Below, in pieces: positions 50,123 through 58,819 of a DNA stretch of 64,000 nt (positions are counted from its first letter, which is position 1; every line of letters begins with the position of its first letter). Origin of the DNA: Prochlorococcus sp. MIT 1307 (GTDB lineage: Bacteria; Cyanobacteriota; Cyanobacteriia; PCC-6307; Cyanobiaceae); assembly GCF_034092395.1 (NCBI RefSeq), contig NZ_CP139301.1, positions 1,674,001-1,738,000 on the forward strand. The letters run 5' to 3'. A program made the translations under genes and the position numbers. The notes beneath the pieces are model-generated. The model was not told the DNA's origin, searched no databases, and saw only the letters and a program-made list of their open reading frames with translations.

Positions 50123-50440
50123 ATGTTTCGTAAAGAAGAAAAGAAATCTCTTACCCGCTTAGCTTTGTTATCAGTCGGTTGGGGTTTAGGCCTGGACAGG
50201 TTTTATGACGGTCAAACTCGTGATGGATTGTTGTCAATTATTGGCTGGCTTGTAATTTTTGGGAGCCTTATGCTCCTATCTCCTTGCCATGGTTATGACT
50301 ATTCCACGGGAGGAAAAACTATGGCCGAGATGAGTGTGAATCCACTTATTATTGTTCCTTTTGGTTTTGGACTTTATGGCGCTGTCTTGGTGGTTCGTAA
50401 GGGCTTCCGTTTGCTCCGCCAGTTTGAAACTGCTGAATGA
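50123..50440 (+). CDS. TM2-domain-like membrane protein
   Basis: This 105-aa protein has the pattern LALLSVGWGLGLDRFYDGQT followed by RDGLLSIIGWLVIFGSLMLL. This matches the TM2 fold: a hydrophobic helix, a D-R-F-Y turn and a second helix. A third helix (PFGFGLYGAVLVV) follows. Function of bacterial TM2 proteins is unclear. Confidence 0.75.
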   Translation: MFRKEEKKSLTRLALLSVGWGLGLDRFYDGQTRDGLLSIIGWLVIFGSLMLLSPCHGYDYSTGGKTMAEMSVNPLIIVPFGFGLYGAVLVVRKGFRLLRQFETAE

Positions 50441-50822
50441 TATCTGCAAAACAAATTTGCCTCACTTTGAAAGCAGTATAAATAAAATATTAAACTGTAG
50501 TTATTTACTGATTTGATGTAAAAATAATTAGTGAGATATCTCAATTCCCCTGGAAATTTTTTAGGGAAATTAATTTTAATTAATTTCTTTAGCTATAGTA
50601 AAACACTAAAAGACTTTGATTCTTTTACCACTAGTTTTTTTGACTAAGTATTTTGATCAGCTAGCTAGAGAATAACTAGTGAAGGCCATGCAAAGTTTTG
50701 CATGGGAGATGCGCTCTAAATTAGTGGTGGTATAAACAAAGATTATCTTTCCTGAGTAATTGTCTTCATTCGTTTTCAATTGGTGCTTGAAGAAGCGAGA
50801 CTAATGAAACTCCATAATCTTT

Positions 50823-51350
50823 ATGATCATGCCTCCAGTAGCTACATTGCTTCTATATCTTCTTAGTGGGACTGCTTTAGGTCTATTAATGCTTGTTACT
50901 GGTATACCAGCTGCGCCGCTTGCAGGGGCGATTCTTGGTGCAGGCTTATTAAGTATTAGTGGTCTATTAGAGGTTGCAGAATGGCCACCTGGCACTAAAA
51001 CAGCTCTTGGAATAGGAGTAGGGACTGTTATTGGTACTGGAATAAATAGAGAAACCTTAGGAGAATTACAGACCCTTTGGAAACCTGCTTTGCTCATTAC
51101 AATTACCCTTGTCATTAGCGGAGTGTTACTTGGGATACTTTGTAGTCGATTGTTGGGCCTAGATCCTGTCGTTGCATTCTTAGGGGCTGCTCCAGGCGGA
51201 ACTATTGGGATGAGTCTTGTTGGCGCTGAATTTGGGGTAGGTGCTGCGGTAGCAGCTCTTCATGCAGTGAGACTGATGACTGTACTTTTATTAATCCCAA
51301 CAATAGTTAAGTTCCTTGTTCCTTTGGCTGGTTTGAACATTAACAAGTAA
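50823..51350 (+). CDS. AbrB/AmoA-type membrane protein (half-length)
   Basis: This 175-aa protein has about five hydrophobic helices. It has the Gly-rich signature of the AbrB membrane duplication family: GTALGLLMLVTGIPAAPLAG, LLGLDPVVAFLGAAPGGTIG, MSLVGAEFGVGAAVAALHAV. Most family members carry two such halves. This one has a single half, as seen in other cyanobacteria, so it probably dimerises. A transporter role is suspected for the family but not proven. Confidence 0.78.
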   Translation: MIMPPVATLLLYLLSGTALGLLMLVTGIPAAPLAGAILGAGLLSISGLLEVAEWPPGTKTALGIGVGTVIGTGINRETLGELQTLWKPALLITITLVISGVLLGILCSRLLGLDPVVAFLGAAPGGTIGMSLVGAEFGVGAAVAALHAVRLMTVLLLIPTIVKFLVPLAGLNINK

Positions 51351-51788
51351 TTTGTTCTCAACAAAGATTATTTCAATTAATTGGCAATTGTTTTGAATGA
51401 GATCAACACCCTCCGTATATTTTCTTTTCTGAAAGCTTTTAACTAGGAGTATTTGTATAGATAAACTCTGCAATAATAAATTAATTTGAACATTGAAAAA
51501 CTTTTCAATTAGACTGCCTTATTTGCTTTGTATGCCATTAGAAAAACCTCATAATTGGCATTAAAGACAGTCAAATTCAAGCTTTAAAGTTAATAGATAT
51601 AAAGTATAAAGAGATAATTTTGACTCTAAATCTAGTTTTTTTGCTCATTTGGATCTATTGATTCTTAATGAGCTTCTTGGTGGAGAGAGCTCCCCTGACC
51701 TCGATGACTTTCAAGCAATTATTTTGGTTTAGTTTTCAAATGGGCAAAATGCGTTACAACTTGTACATAACCTTTTGGGTTGACGGTG

Positions 51789-52031
51789 ATGGTAAAGGAA
51801 AAATATCCAGCGAATTGTCCTTGGGATCTAGGTCCAGGACAAAAAAAATCCTATCAAGATGAATGGACTCTTGTTAAAGGAGTTGACTTTGTAAAGTTCT
51901 CAAAGAATAAGCATGATAAAAATTGGTTCAACATCAACAAAAACGACGAGATTTACGAGCAATTTCTTTCATACCAAGCAAGACTGACTTATCAAAAGCT
52001 TTTGGATAAAGGTTTCACCCTTAAGAAATAA
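51789..52031 (+). CDS. KYPxxCPWD family protein, member 3
   Basis: This 80-aa protein has MVKEKYPANCPWDLGPGQKK, WTLVKGVDFVKFSKNKHDK and the terminal QARLTYQKLLDKGFTLKK. ATG 51789 is chosen because the other two members begin at the equivalent position. A TTG at 51780 would add three residues. Function unknown. Confidence 0.68.
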   Translation: MVKEKYPANCPWDLGPGQKKSYQDEWTLVKGVDFVKFSKNKHDKNWFNINKNDEIYEQFLSYQARLTYQKLLDKGFTLKK

Positions 52032-52089
52032 CTACTCTTGGGGGCTATGACTACACAAGATTTTTTAGAAAAGGGGTTGAGTCTAGAAA

Positions 52090-52296
52090 TTATGCAGCAA
52101 TAGGAGGTGAGGTTGCCTTGAGTTCAGGTTCTACAAACTCATCACTGCTCAAAAGTTTCTTTACCCAGCAATCAACTTCTTCATATTCACTGGCTTGTTG
52201 ATGCAGATAGATAAGCTCATTGACTGTAACAGGTTCCTTGATTTCTAGACGGTGCAGTATTTCTTTGACAAGTAGCCGATTGTTTGTTGTCAGCAT
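52090..52296 (-). CDS. Small hypothetical protein
   Basis: This 68-aa protein has NRLLVKEILHRLEIKEPVTV, NELIYLHQQASEYEEVDCW and a low-complexity end. Helical and soluble. It looks like a genuine small gene, convergent with the preceding family member. Confidence 0.55.
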   Translation of the reverse strand: MLTTNNRLLVKEILHRLEIKEPVTVNELIYLHQQASEYEEVDCWVKKLLSSDEFVEPELKATSPPIAA

Positions 52297-52397
52297 TTAG
52301 ATGGAGATAACAATCTCTTTTACAGGATCAAACTGTTGTTTTTTGCTCATGGTGATACAAGAACCTTTGAATGGAACAAACCGCACAATTTGGTCGA

Positions 52398-52976
52398 TTA
52401 TTTGGTCACAATAGTGCCGTTGTGGCTCTTCTTGATGGCATTCCTTCTTGTGACTAGTTTCCTGAGCTTCTGAATGGCTGAGCCTGTATGTTCATATATA
52501 TGTGATTTTTCACGCTTTATTTCTATGCAATATGGATTAGTAAAAATGGCTAATAATATTCTTATAAACCTAATGATATTCTTTTTTGTTGCTTCTTGGC
52601 TTTGTTCACTATTTTGTAACTCAGATATTATATCTTCGCTGAATAATTCTTTATTAGAAAAAGTTTGAATAATTTTATATTGCTCTTCAGTATTAAGCAT
52701 TTTGATTAATAATTTCAGTCCTTTTATTGCGCTTAGGTCCCCTTTAACTACCTCTCGTGCAATGCTTTGATATAACATCTCCCATTTATAGGGCTCCTTT
52801 TTGAAAAGGCCTGCAGCTGGGAATGTTGCGCTTGATTTTTTCAGCCTTTCATTCTCTTGAGCTGTGTTTTGGGATGATTTCCAATAGGCATATAAAGGAG
52901 ATGCAAATTCTATTGTTTCTGCAATCTCTTTTCTTCTGTTAGGTGATTTCATCTCTTTCAGTCTGAACAGTTGCAC
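52398..52976 (-). CDS. Hypothetical protein
   Basis: This 192-aa helical protein has RKEIAETIEFASPLYAYWKS, WEMLYQSIAREVVKGDLSAI, a hydrophobic stretch IIRFIRILLAIFTNPYCIEI and a basic C-terminus KLRKLVTRRNAIKKSH. No domain recognised. Confidence 0.5.
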   Translation of the reverse strand: MQLFRLKEMKSPNRRKEIAETIEFASPLYAYWKSSQNTAQENERLKKSSATFPAAGLFKKEPYKWEMLYQSIAREVVKGDLSAIKGLKLLIKMLNTEEQYKIIQTFSNKELFSEDIISELQNSEQSQEATKKNIIRFIRILLAIFTNPYCIEIKREKSHIYEHTGSAIQKLRKLVTRRNAIKKSHNGTIVTK

Positions 52977-53137
52977 TTGCAGGCATATATTATGTTATTT
53001 ATCCTTGATAGTCATTGCCTAGCTATTAGTTGATTCATATGAATCTATCAAGATGATTCCCTAAAAAGAGGTTTTCTTTTTACTTGCTTTTAATGTTTAA
53101 ATATTGTTTTAATGAATGGCTGGTTCCTTATATTAAA

Positions 53138-53290
53138 TTAGCAGTAGCTGTTTACTTCTTTGGTTAGCCACGCTGGCCTTTGCTTTTTCCCTTTGCGCCA
53201 AGCTAGTACTAACAGGGCCAGTATTGCTTCTTGTCTTCTTGGGATATCACATGCATTCAAATTGTGATTTTTTGCAGGCGTTAACTTCAT
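53138..53290 (-). CDS. 50-aa basic protein with strong RBS
   Basis: The frame reads MKLTPAKNHNLNACDIPRRQ then EAILALLVLAWRKGKKQRPA. AGGAGGTGCCCT sits directly before ATG 53290, one of the best ribosome-binding sites in the window. One hydrophobic helix followed by a basic stretch. It lies 47 bp downstream of the 47-aa gene at 53338 on the same strand, so an operon is likely. Confidence 0.5.
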   Translation of the reverse strand: MKLTPAKNHNLNACDIPRRQEAILALLVLAWRKGKKQRPAWLTKEVNSYC

Positions 53291-53337
53291 AGGGCACCTC
53301 CTACTTCTTGTTGTCTTTAAAAGGTGATAGTTAGTTT

Positions 53338-53481
53338 TTATGCGCTTGCGCTTTTTTTGAAGGCTAGCTTTGCTTCCTTGAATAGTTCGCGCAAGCCAAC
53401 TAATGCAAAAATACCCATAGAACCGCCTATTACAGCTGGCATTAGGGATTCAACAAGGGCAAGTGCTTCTTTGAAAGTCAT
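53338..53481 (-). CDS. 47-aa membrane miniprotein with strong RBS
   Basis: The frame reads MTFKEALALVESLMPAVIGG then SMGIFALVGLRELFKEAKLA. One transmembrane helix lies between an amphipathic start and a basic tail (KEAKLAFKKSASA). GGAGGAAGAC precedes the ATG. First gene of a probable two-gene unit with 53138. Confidence 0.55.
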   Translation of the reverse strand: MTFKEALALVESLMPAVIGGSMGIFALVGLRELFKEAKLAFKKSASA

Positions 53482-53707
53482 GTCTTCCTCCATGGTGAGT
53501 CGAGGGACACTTAAATACTGATGATTCCCTCTAAGTCAATTAGAGCAGTGCCAAGTTGCTTTTTCTGACTCTATTACTTGTCTAGATGTTTAATTAATGA
53601 ATGTCTATGAGGAAAATCACTTACTAGCTTGATTAAGTTCTTTGCCTTTGGATTATCGTGCCATTTATTGGCTGCAAAATTGTTAACGATTTCAAGCGAC
53701 TTTTTAC

Positions 53708-54013
53708 TTATTCTAGGTTTGATGCGTTTCGAGCTTGTATGGCCATATTTAGGTGAGCCGCCAATGCCCCTAAGGCCATTATTGCTTGTGGTTTTTTCCC
53801 TTCAACTATGTAATCATGCTTTCTCTGGAGTTCATCAAGTAGCTTTCGGCTTAAAGAGGACCAATTGACCAACAATTCTTCAAAAGATTCTTGCTCTTTT
53901 GAAGAGAGACTAATTGAATCATGACTTGATAACGGCTGTTTTCGGGCCTTGGCGAGTAGTGAATTTAGTTGTTTATGGCTTATTGAGTTTGGCAAAGAAT
54001 TAAAATTGCTCAA
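53708..54013 (-). CDS. Helical hypothetical protein
   Basis: This 101-aa protein has LNSLLAKARKQPLSSHDSIS, LSSKEQESFEELLVNWSSLS, RKLLDELQRKHDYIVEGKK and ALGALAAHLNMAIQARNAS. All-helical. No family recognised. It lies downstream of murD on the same strand but 162 bp away. Confidence 0.55.
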   Translation of the reverse strand: MSNFNSLPNSISHKQLNSLLAKARKQPLSSHDSISLSSKEQESFEELLVNWSSLSRKLLDELQRKHDYIVEGKKPQAIMALGALAAHLNMAIQARNASNLE

Positions 54014-54175
54014 GACATACCCCTAACTCTTTCTTAACTTATCTATTTGTGGAGACTATGCGCTAGTTAGTTAAGGGAGTAATGACCGACCTCAAATTCA
54101 AGGTTATCTATAGCTCCTTTTTCGGTTTTTATTTTATAAGTAGATTTTTTATGAATTATTTCATGACTATGAAGA

Positions 54176-55558
54176 TCAAATTGATAAGAATGATGAGATT
54201 AGTTTTTGAAAATGCTCTCCGCGTTCCTCGTAGTCTTTATATTGATCAAAACTGGCACATGCTGGCGATAATATAAGGCTTTTCGCTTTTTTATTTTTCC
54301 CAATTTCAATTGCTATAGTTACTGCTTTCTCAAGCTCTTTGCAACAAGAAATTGTGCCTTGGAAGTTTGATAATTCTATTAAGTTCTTTAGGTGAGTTGC
54401 CCCACTCCCAAATAGAACAATGCCACAAGCTCTTTTGTGAATTGCTTTTAACCATTCAGAAGGGTCGCCTTCTTTAGGTTGTCCTCCAGCAAGAATAATT
54501 GTAGGGGGACTCACTGCTATTAACCCCATTTTTGCTGACTCAAAATTAGTAGCTTTACTGTCATTGAATATGTTTAGACCATGTAAGCATCCAAGTTTTT
54601 CGAGGCGATGAGGAACGCCAGTAAAAGTACTTATGCTTTTCTTGATATTGCTTGCAGAAAGACCTGTTTGTCTAGCGGCTGCAGTTACGATTAAAAGATT
54701 TTGCAGATTGTGGATCCCTGGCATATTAAGTACTGATGAGTGAAACAGTTCTTTTCCTTTTTCTATAATCATCCCTTTGTCATTGATCCAGAATTCTGCT
54801 GAATTATTTGTATTATTTTGATCTTTAGCACTAATCCAAATACCTTCTTTTAGAGAGTTTTTTTGTTTTGAAAGAAATCTGTCATCTGCATTGTAAATAG
54901 GGACAACAGAGTTTTCAAGAAGTCTCCGCTTGATATTGCTATAAACCTCAAGATTTCCGTGTCTTTCTAGATGATCTGGAGTGAGGTTTGTCCATATGCC
55001 AATGTTTGGAGAAATTTCAGGTGAAGCTTCAAGTTGATAGCTACTTAATTCCATAATTAACCAATCTGGCTTTTGTTTCTTTTTGAGATATGCCAATGCA
55101 ATTTCGGCGGCTGAATTTCCTACATTTCCCCCCATAGGAGCTACTAGTTGATTTTGTTCCAAAACATGATTGAGCATGTGGGTCACAGTGGTTTTCCCAT
55201 TTGTCCCTGTGATGCCAACCCAAGGCAGGTGTTTGAGATGCTCCCATGCGAGGGTAATTTCTCCTTTAATATGTACTCCTTGACTTCGAAGCTCATTGAG
55301 TACGGGGTGATTCCATGGAATTGCAGGACTAATTACTACTGAAGACAGTTGGTTTAGCCATGGTTGAAAACTAGAAAGCTTTAATGGCGTTCCTAGCTCT
55401 ACTTGGATACCTTGACCTTTAAGTTTCTCTGCATGAGCCTTGTATGAAGGTCCCTCGCGGCTCTCAAAAACTATTACTTGATGACCTTCAGAATTAAGAA
55501 GTTTGGCAGCACCAATACCAGAACGTCCTAGCCCTATAATTACTATTTTTGATTCCAA
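54176..55558 (-). CDS. murD: UDP-N-acetylmuramoyl-L-alanine:D-glutamate ligase
   Basis: This 460-aa cytoplasmic Mur ligase adds D-Glu to UDP-MurNAc-L-Ala in peptidoglycan synthesis. The N-terminal UDP-binding domain begins KIVIIGLGRSGIGAAKLL. The ATP P-loop is GITGTNGKTT (115-124). The central domain holds NIGIWTNLTPDHLERHG and the C-terminal domain has NDSKATNFESAKMGL, ILAGGQPKEGD and LSPACASFDQYKDYEERG. Length is normal. The tRNA-Val gene lies just upstream. Confidence 0.97.
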   Translation of the reverse strand: MESKIVIIGLGRSGIGAAKLLNSEGHQVIVFESREGPSYKAHAEKLKGQGIQVELGTPLKLSSFQPWLNQLSSVVISPAIPWNHPVLNELRSQGVHIKGEITLAWEHLKHLPWVGITGTNGKTTVTHMLNHVLEQNQLVAPMGGNVGNSAAEIALAYLKKKQKPDWLIMELSSYQLEASPEISPNIGIWTNLTPDHLERHGNLEVYSNIKRRLLENSVVPIYNADDRFLSKQKNSLKEGIWISAKDQNNTNNSAEFWINDKGMIIEKGKELFHSSVLNMPGIHNLQNLLIVTAAARQTGLSASNIKKSISTFTGVPHRLEKLGCLHGLNIFNDSKATNFESAKMGLIAVSPPTIILAGGQPKEGDPSEWLKAIHKRACGIVLFGSGATHLKNLIELSNFQGTISCCKELEKAVTIAIEIGKNKKAKSLILSPACASFDQYKDYEERGEHFQKLISSFLSI

Positions 55559-55582
55559 AGACTCCTTTCATTGCAACGGGAA

Positions 55583-55654
55583 TGGGCGATACTGGAATCG
55601 AACCAGTGACTCCTACCGTGTCAAGGTAGTGCTCTACCTCTGAGCTAATCGCCC
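55583..55654 (-). tRNA. trnV: tRNA-Val(GAC)
   Basis: On the minus strand GGGCGAT opens a 7-bp acceptor stem closed by ATCGCCC. The D-arm is GCTC-AGAGGTA-GAGC. The anticodon arm is CTACC-TTGACAC-GGTAG with anticodon GAC. The T-arm is ACTGG-TTCGATT-CCAGT. All stems are complete, the discriminator base is A, and CCA is not encoded. No integrated element is seen at its 3' end, although murD follows at once. Confidence 0.97.
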
Positions 55655-55729
55655 TGTTAACCAACTTGTGGATGTGCTTGATCACAAGCTGAACAAAAAG
55701 CAAAGTAGCAGCTTATGCTCCAAATATTC

Positions 55730-56518
55730 TCATTGACGTAGTAATTCGATCCTCCATCGCTGCCTTTTTGTCAGCTCAAGGCTTAAAACTTCCAGCCTCC
55801 CTTTCCCTTCAAGTTGAATGCGATCTCCCACGCCTAATGTTTTATTGACTTTGTTGATGCCTTTCCAGTTAAGCCTGAGGCGCCCTTCTTTGATTTGCTT
55901 AATAATTTTGGCTCGCGATATGCCAAAACCTGCTGATGCTATTGCATCTAGCCTTCTCGAAGCCTCAACTGTGCACAATCGTTTTGGGATTCTTTGAATA
56001 GGTAGGTTTAATTCTTTCGAATTGACTGCTTCACAAAGGATTTGTACATCTCTTACTCTTCCAGTTTTGTTGTTGAGGTATAAAGATGCTTCTGGAGTGC
56101 ACAAAGCTTGCGCGCCTCTATCACCACATATCCAAATATCTCCTAGTGCACCTGCTTTGATTCCCATCATTTCTAGTGTGTTCCTGATATCTGTTGGCGA
56201 AGCTCTATCAAATAAGAAGTTGCCTTCTATTCGAAGCCCTGTAATTGGAGCAGAATCTGAGGTGACAGGCCTTTCTTTTTCATAATGGATGTACTGCAAT
56301 CTTTGCCGTTCGGCGCCAGGGTGTCCTCCATCAGAATGCAGATGAAGATTATTTAGAGGTTCCATTATGTTGATTGCTTCTTCCTTAAGAGGTGCGGAGA
56401 GAAAGTCACTCCATATAGGCTGTTTTGTGCGAAGTACTGTTTCAGCTTGATTGAGTAATTCCTCTATCGCTAAAGGATTCTTGCAACCATTTAGTAGCTG
56501 ATTTCTGGGTAATTTCAC
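55730..56518 (-). CDS. Photosystem II S4-domain protein
   Basis: This 262-aa RNA-binding protein of the PSII S4 / YlmH type has an N-terminal YlmH-like domain with RQRLQYIHYE, GNFLFDRASPTDIRNTLEMM and LGDIWICGDRGAQALC. The C-terminal S4 domain reads RLDAIASAGFGISRAKIIKQ, IKEGRLRLNWKGINK and GDRIQLEGKGRLEV. In cyanobacteria and plants this family is linked to PSII biogenesis. It overlaps the upstream 195-aa gene by ATGA, so it is the second gene of a coupled pair. Confidence 0.88.
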   Translation of the reverse strand: MKLPRNQLLNGCKNPLAIEELLNQAETVLRTKQPIWSDFLSAPLKEEAINIMEPLNNLHLHSDGGHPGAERQRLQYIHYEKERPVTSDSAPITGLRIEGNFLFDRASPTDIRNTLEMMGIKAGALGDIWICGDRGAQALCTPEASLYLNNKTGRVRDVQILCEAVNSKELNLPIQRIPKRLCTVEASRRLDAIASAGFGISRAKIIKQIKEGRLRLNWKGINKVNKTLGVGDRIQLEGKGRLEVLSLELTKRQRWRIELLRQ

Positions 56519-57102
56519 TGATCTATAAGCCTAACAATATCAAGTGGTTCAATTTCCTTTAACAATTTCCAGGGCAATTCGACTTCAAAGGGAGTCTCAA
56601 GAAGGAGCAGCCATTCTCCCTGCTCACTGAGTTTTCGCAGACTTGTAATATCCTCTTCATTTTTTGAGCTGACACTTGCAGCGGCTACATGGCTGCCCAT
56701 CCACCCAGAAGCCATCCCTACAAGACCTCCACTTAGAGGTTCCCCTAGGGCACCAACTCCAAAATCGGAAAATGTTGTAAGGCCAGTCATTTGAGTAAAG
56801 GTGAGTCCTGCTATAAATCCAAAAGGCATTAATAACATTGACATCTTTCGCTGACGCAATTTCTTGGAAAGGTTTGGAGTCAGTAATTCAACGGTATCTA
56901 TTTCTACGGAAGCAATTGAGGAAGGATTATTGGTTGTCGGATCGGTTGAAGTTTCTTGCGGCTTTTGTGCCCTGCTCCCATCCTGATTAACCCTAGGTTG
57001 AATTAGGTCACATCTGACCAATGCAATGCCTGCATTTTGAATGCTTTGGATCAGTTGATTAGCTTTTCCACTTTCGGAAAGAACCACTATGCAAATAGTC
57101 AC
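56515..57102 (-). CDS. Conserved cyanobacterial protein with a hydrophobic centre
   Basis: This 195-aa protein has an N-terminal Rossmann-like strand (TICIVVLSESGKANQLIQSI), a Pro/Thr-rich linker and a central hydrophobic Gly-rich segment (MLLMPFGFIAGLTFTQMTGL, GGLVGMASGWMGSHVAAASV). The C-terminal part ends PLDIVRLIDQ. Start codon diverges from serA. The stop overlaps the S4 gene by 4 bp. Function unknown. Confidence 0.7.
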   Translation of the reverse strand: MTICIVVLSESGKANQLIQSIQNAGIALVRCDLIQPRVNQDGSRAQKPQETSTDPTTNNPSSIASVEIDTVELLTPNLSKKLRQRKMSMLLMPFGFIAGLTFTQMTGLTTFSDFGVGALGEPLSGGLVGMASGWMGSHVAAASVSSKNEEDITSLRKLSEQGEWLLLLETPFEVELPWKLLKEIEPLDIVRLIDQ

Positions 57103-57204
57103 TCAGTCATTCCTCAATTGTTTGGATTTTGAATCCTGACCTCCTGAAAACTGATGATGAGCAGATTGCTCTCTACAGTTCAGTTCGGCAATGTTTCGCC
57201 TTTG

Positions 57205-58791
57205 ATGACGAAAGTTCTGGTTTCCGACCCCATTGATCAGGCAGGTATTGACATTCTTAGTCAGGTTGCGGATGTTGATCAGATCATTGGTCTCACAATT
57301 GATGATCTGAAGCAGATCATTGGTCAATATGACGGACTCATGATCCGATCCGGCACACAGGTTACTTCTGATGTTGTTCAAGCCGCTGAAAACCTTCGAA
57401 TAATTGGGCGTGCAGGAGTTGGAGTAGACAACGTAGATGTTCCTGCAGCTACTCAAAGAGGAATTTTGGTGGTTAACTCACCAGGTGGAAATACCATTGC
57501 CGCTGCTGAACATGCACTTGCATTGCTTCTTTCTCTTTCACGCCATGTGGCTCAAGCTCATGCAAGCACAATTTCTGGGGGATGGGATCGAAAAAAATAT
57601 GTAGGGAACGAGCTTTATAAGAAAGTTTTAGGCGTAGTAGGTCTTGGGAAGATTGGCTCACACGTGGCAAAAGTCGCAATTGCAATGGGAATGGAAGTCA
57701 TAGCTTTTGACCCTTTTATTTCAGCAGACCGTGCTCAAAAGATGCAGGTGAAGCTTATGCCTATTCAGAATCTTTTTGAAAAAGCTGATTATGTCACTCT
57801 TCACTTGCCAAGAACACCTGATACAGAGAATTTGGTGGATGCCAATTTATTGTCCTCAATGAAATCCACAGCAAGGTTGGTCAATTGTGCTCGTGGGGGC
57901 ATTATTGATGAATCCGCCCTGGCAGAAGCTATTAATAAAGGTGTTATCGCTGGTGCAGCGTTGGATGTATATGCAACTGAACCTTTGTCAAAGGAGTCAC
58001 CTCTCCTCTCAGTAGATGAGCGTTTGATTCTCACTCCTCATTTAGGGGCATCAACAGCAGAAGCTCAAGAGAATGTCGCAATAGATGTTGCTGAACAAAT
58101 TAGGGACGTTCTCTTAGGTCTTCCTGCTAGAAGCGCTGTAAATATTCCTGGTCTTAATGCTGACTTAATGGAGAGATTGAAACCTCATTTGCAACTTGGG
58201 GAAACTTTAGGGTTGCTTTCAAGTCAGTTATCAGGTGGACAAGTTAATTCTTTGGAAGTTCGTTTGCAGGGGGATTTTGCTCAGCATCCCTCACAACCGA
58301 TTGTGGTTGCAACTTTAAAAGGCTTGCTTACAACAGCTTTGGGAGAAAGAATTAATTATGTGAATTCTTCATTAGAGGCAAAAGCCAGAGGAATCCATGT
58401 GCTTGAAGTTAAAGATGAATCCAGTCGTGATTTTGCTCTTGGTTCTTTGCAAATCACTACTAAGGGTGATTGTGGTAGTCACATAGTGACAGGCACTGTT
58501 CTTGCAGATGGGGACTTGAGAATAACTAGTATTGATGAATTCCCTGTCAACGTCTCTCCTAGCCAGCACATGCTTTTTACACGCCATAGAGACATGCCTG
58601 GAATTATTGGGCAACTTGGTTCTCTATTAGGTGAGCACAATGTCAATATTGCTTCTATGCAAGTAGGACGCAAGATTGTTCGGGGGGATGCAGTGATGGT
58701 ATTGAGTATTGATGATCCAATCCCTTCAGAGTTGCTGATTTCGATACATTCAATCGAAGGTATTAAAGAAGCGTATCCAGTCACATTATGA
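57205..58791 (+). CDS. serA: D-3-phosphoglycerate dehydrogenase
   Basis: This 528-aa enzyme is the first step of serine synthesis, oxidising 3-phosphoglycerate with NAD. Features are RSGTQVTSDVVQAAENLRII, the NAD motif GVVGLGKIG (133-141), NCARGGIIDESALAEAI, the Glu/His catalytic region ATEPLSKESPLL and LTPHLGASTAEAQENVA. An ASB domain and a C-terminal ACT domain follow (HRDMPGIIGQLGSLLGEHNV). ATG 57205 (MTKVLVSD) is the family start. Frames from 57154 only add a non-homologous extension. Confidence 0.96.
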   Translation: MTKVLVSDPIDQAGIDILSQVADVDQIIGLTIDDLKQIIGQYDGLMIRSGTQVTSDVVQAAENLRIIGRAGVGVDNVDVPAATQRGILVVNSPGGNTIAAAEHALALLLSLSRHVAQAHASTISGGWDRKKYVGNELYKKVLGVVGLGKIGSHVAKVAIAMGMEVIAFDPFISADRAQKMQVKLMPIQNLFEKADYVTLHLPRTPDTENLVDANLLSSMKSTARLVNCARGGIIDESALAEAINKGVIAGAALDVYATEPLSKESPLLSVDERLILTPHLGASTAEAQENVAIDVAEQIRDVLLGLPARSAVNIPGLNADLMERLKPHLQLGETLGLLSSQLSGGQVNSLEVRLQGDFAQHPSQPIVVATLKGLLTTALGERINYVNSSLEAKARGIHVLEVKDESSRDFALGSLQITTKGDCGSHIVTGTVLADGDLRITSIDEFPVNVSPSQHMLFTRHRDMPGIIGQLGSLLGEHNVNIASMQVGRKIVRGDAVMVLSIDDPIPSELLISIHSIEGIKEAYPVTL

Positions 58792-58819
58792 GTTTAAGGT
58801 GATTTTGAATCTATAAATA

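Noticed and set aside
50685-50704. CCATGCAAAGTTTTGCATGG palindrome
   Set aside because: A 9-bp stem with a 2-base loop and no T-run, in AT-rich DNA. No role can be argued.
55583-55654. tRNA-Val as attachment site of an island
   Set aside because: Core genes flank it on both sides, no recombinase is adjacent and no repeat of its 3' end was found nearby.
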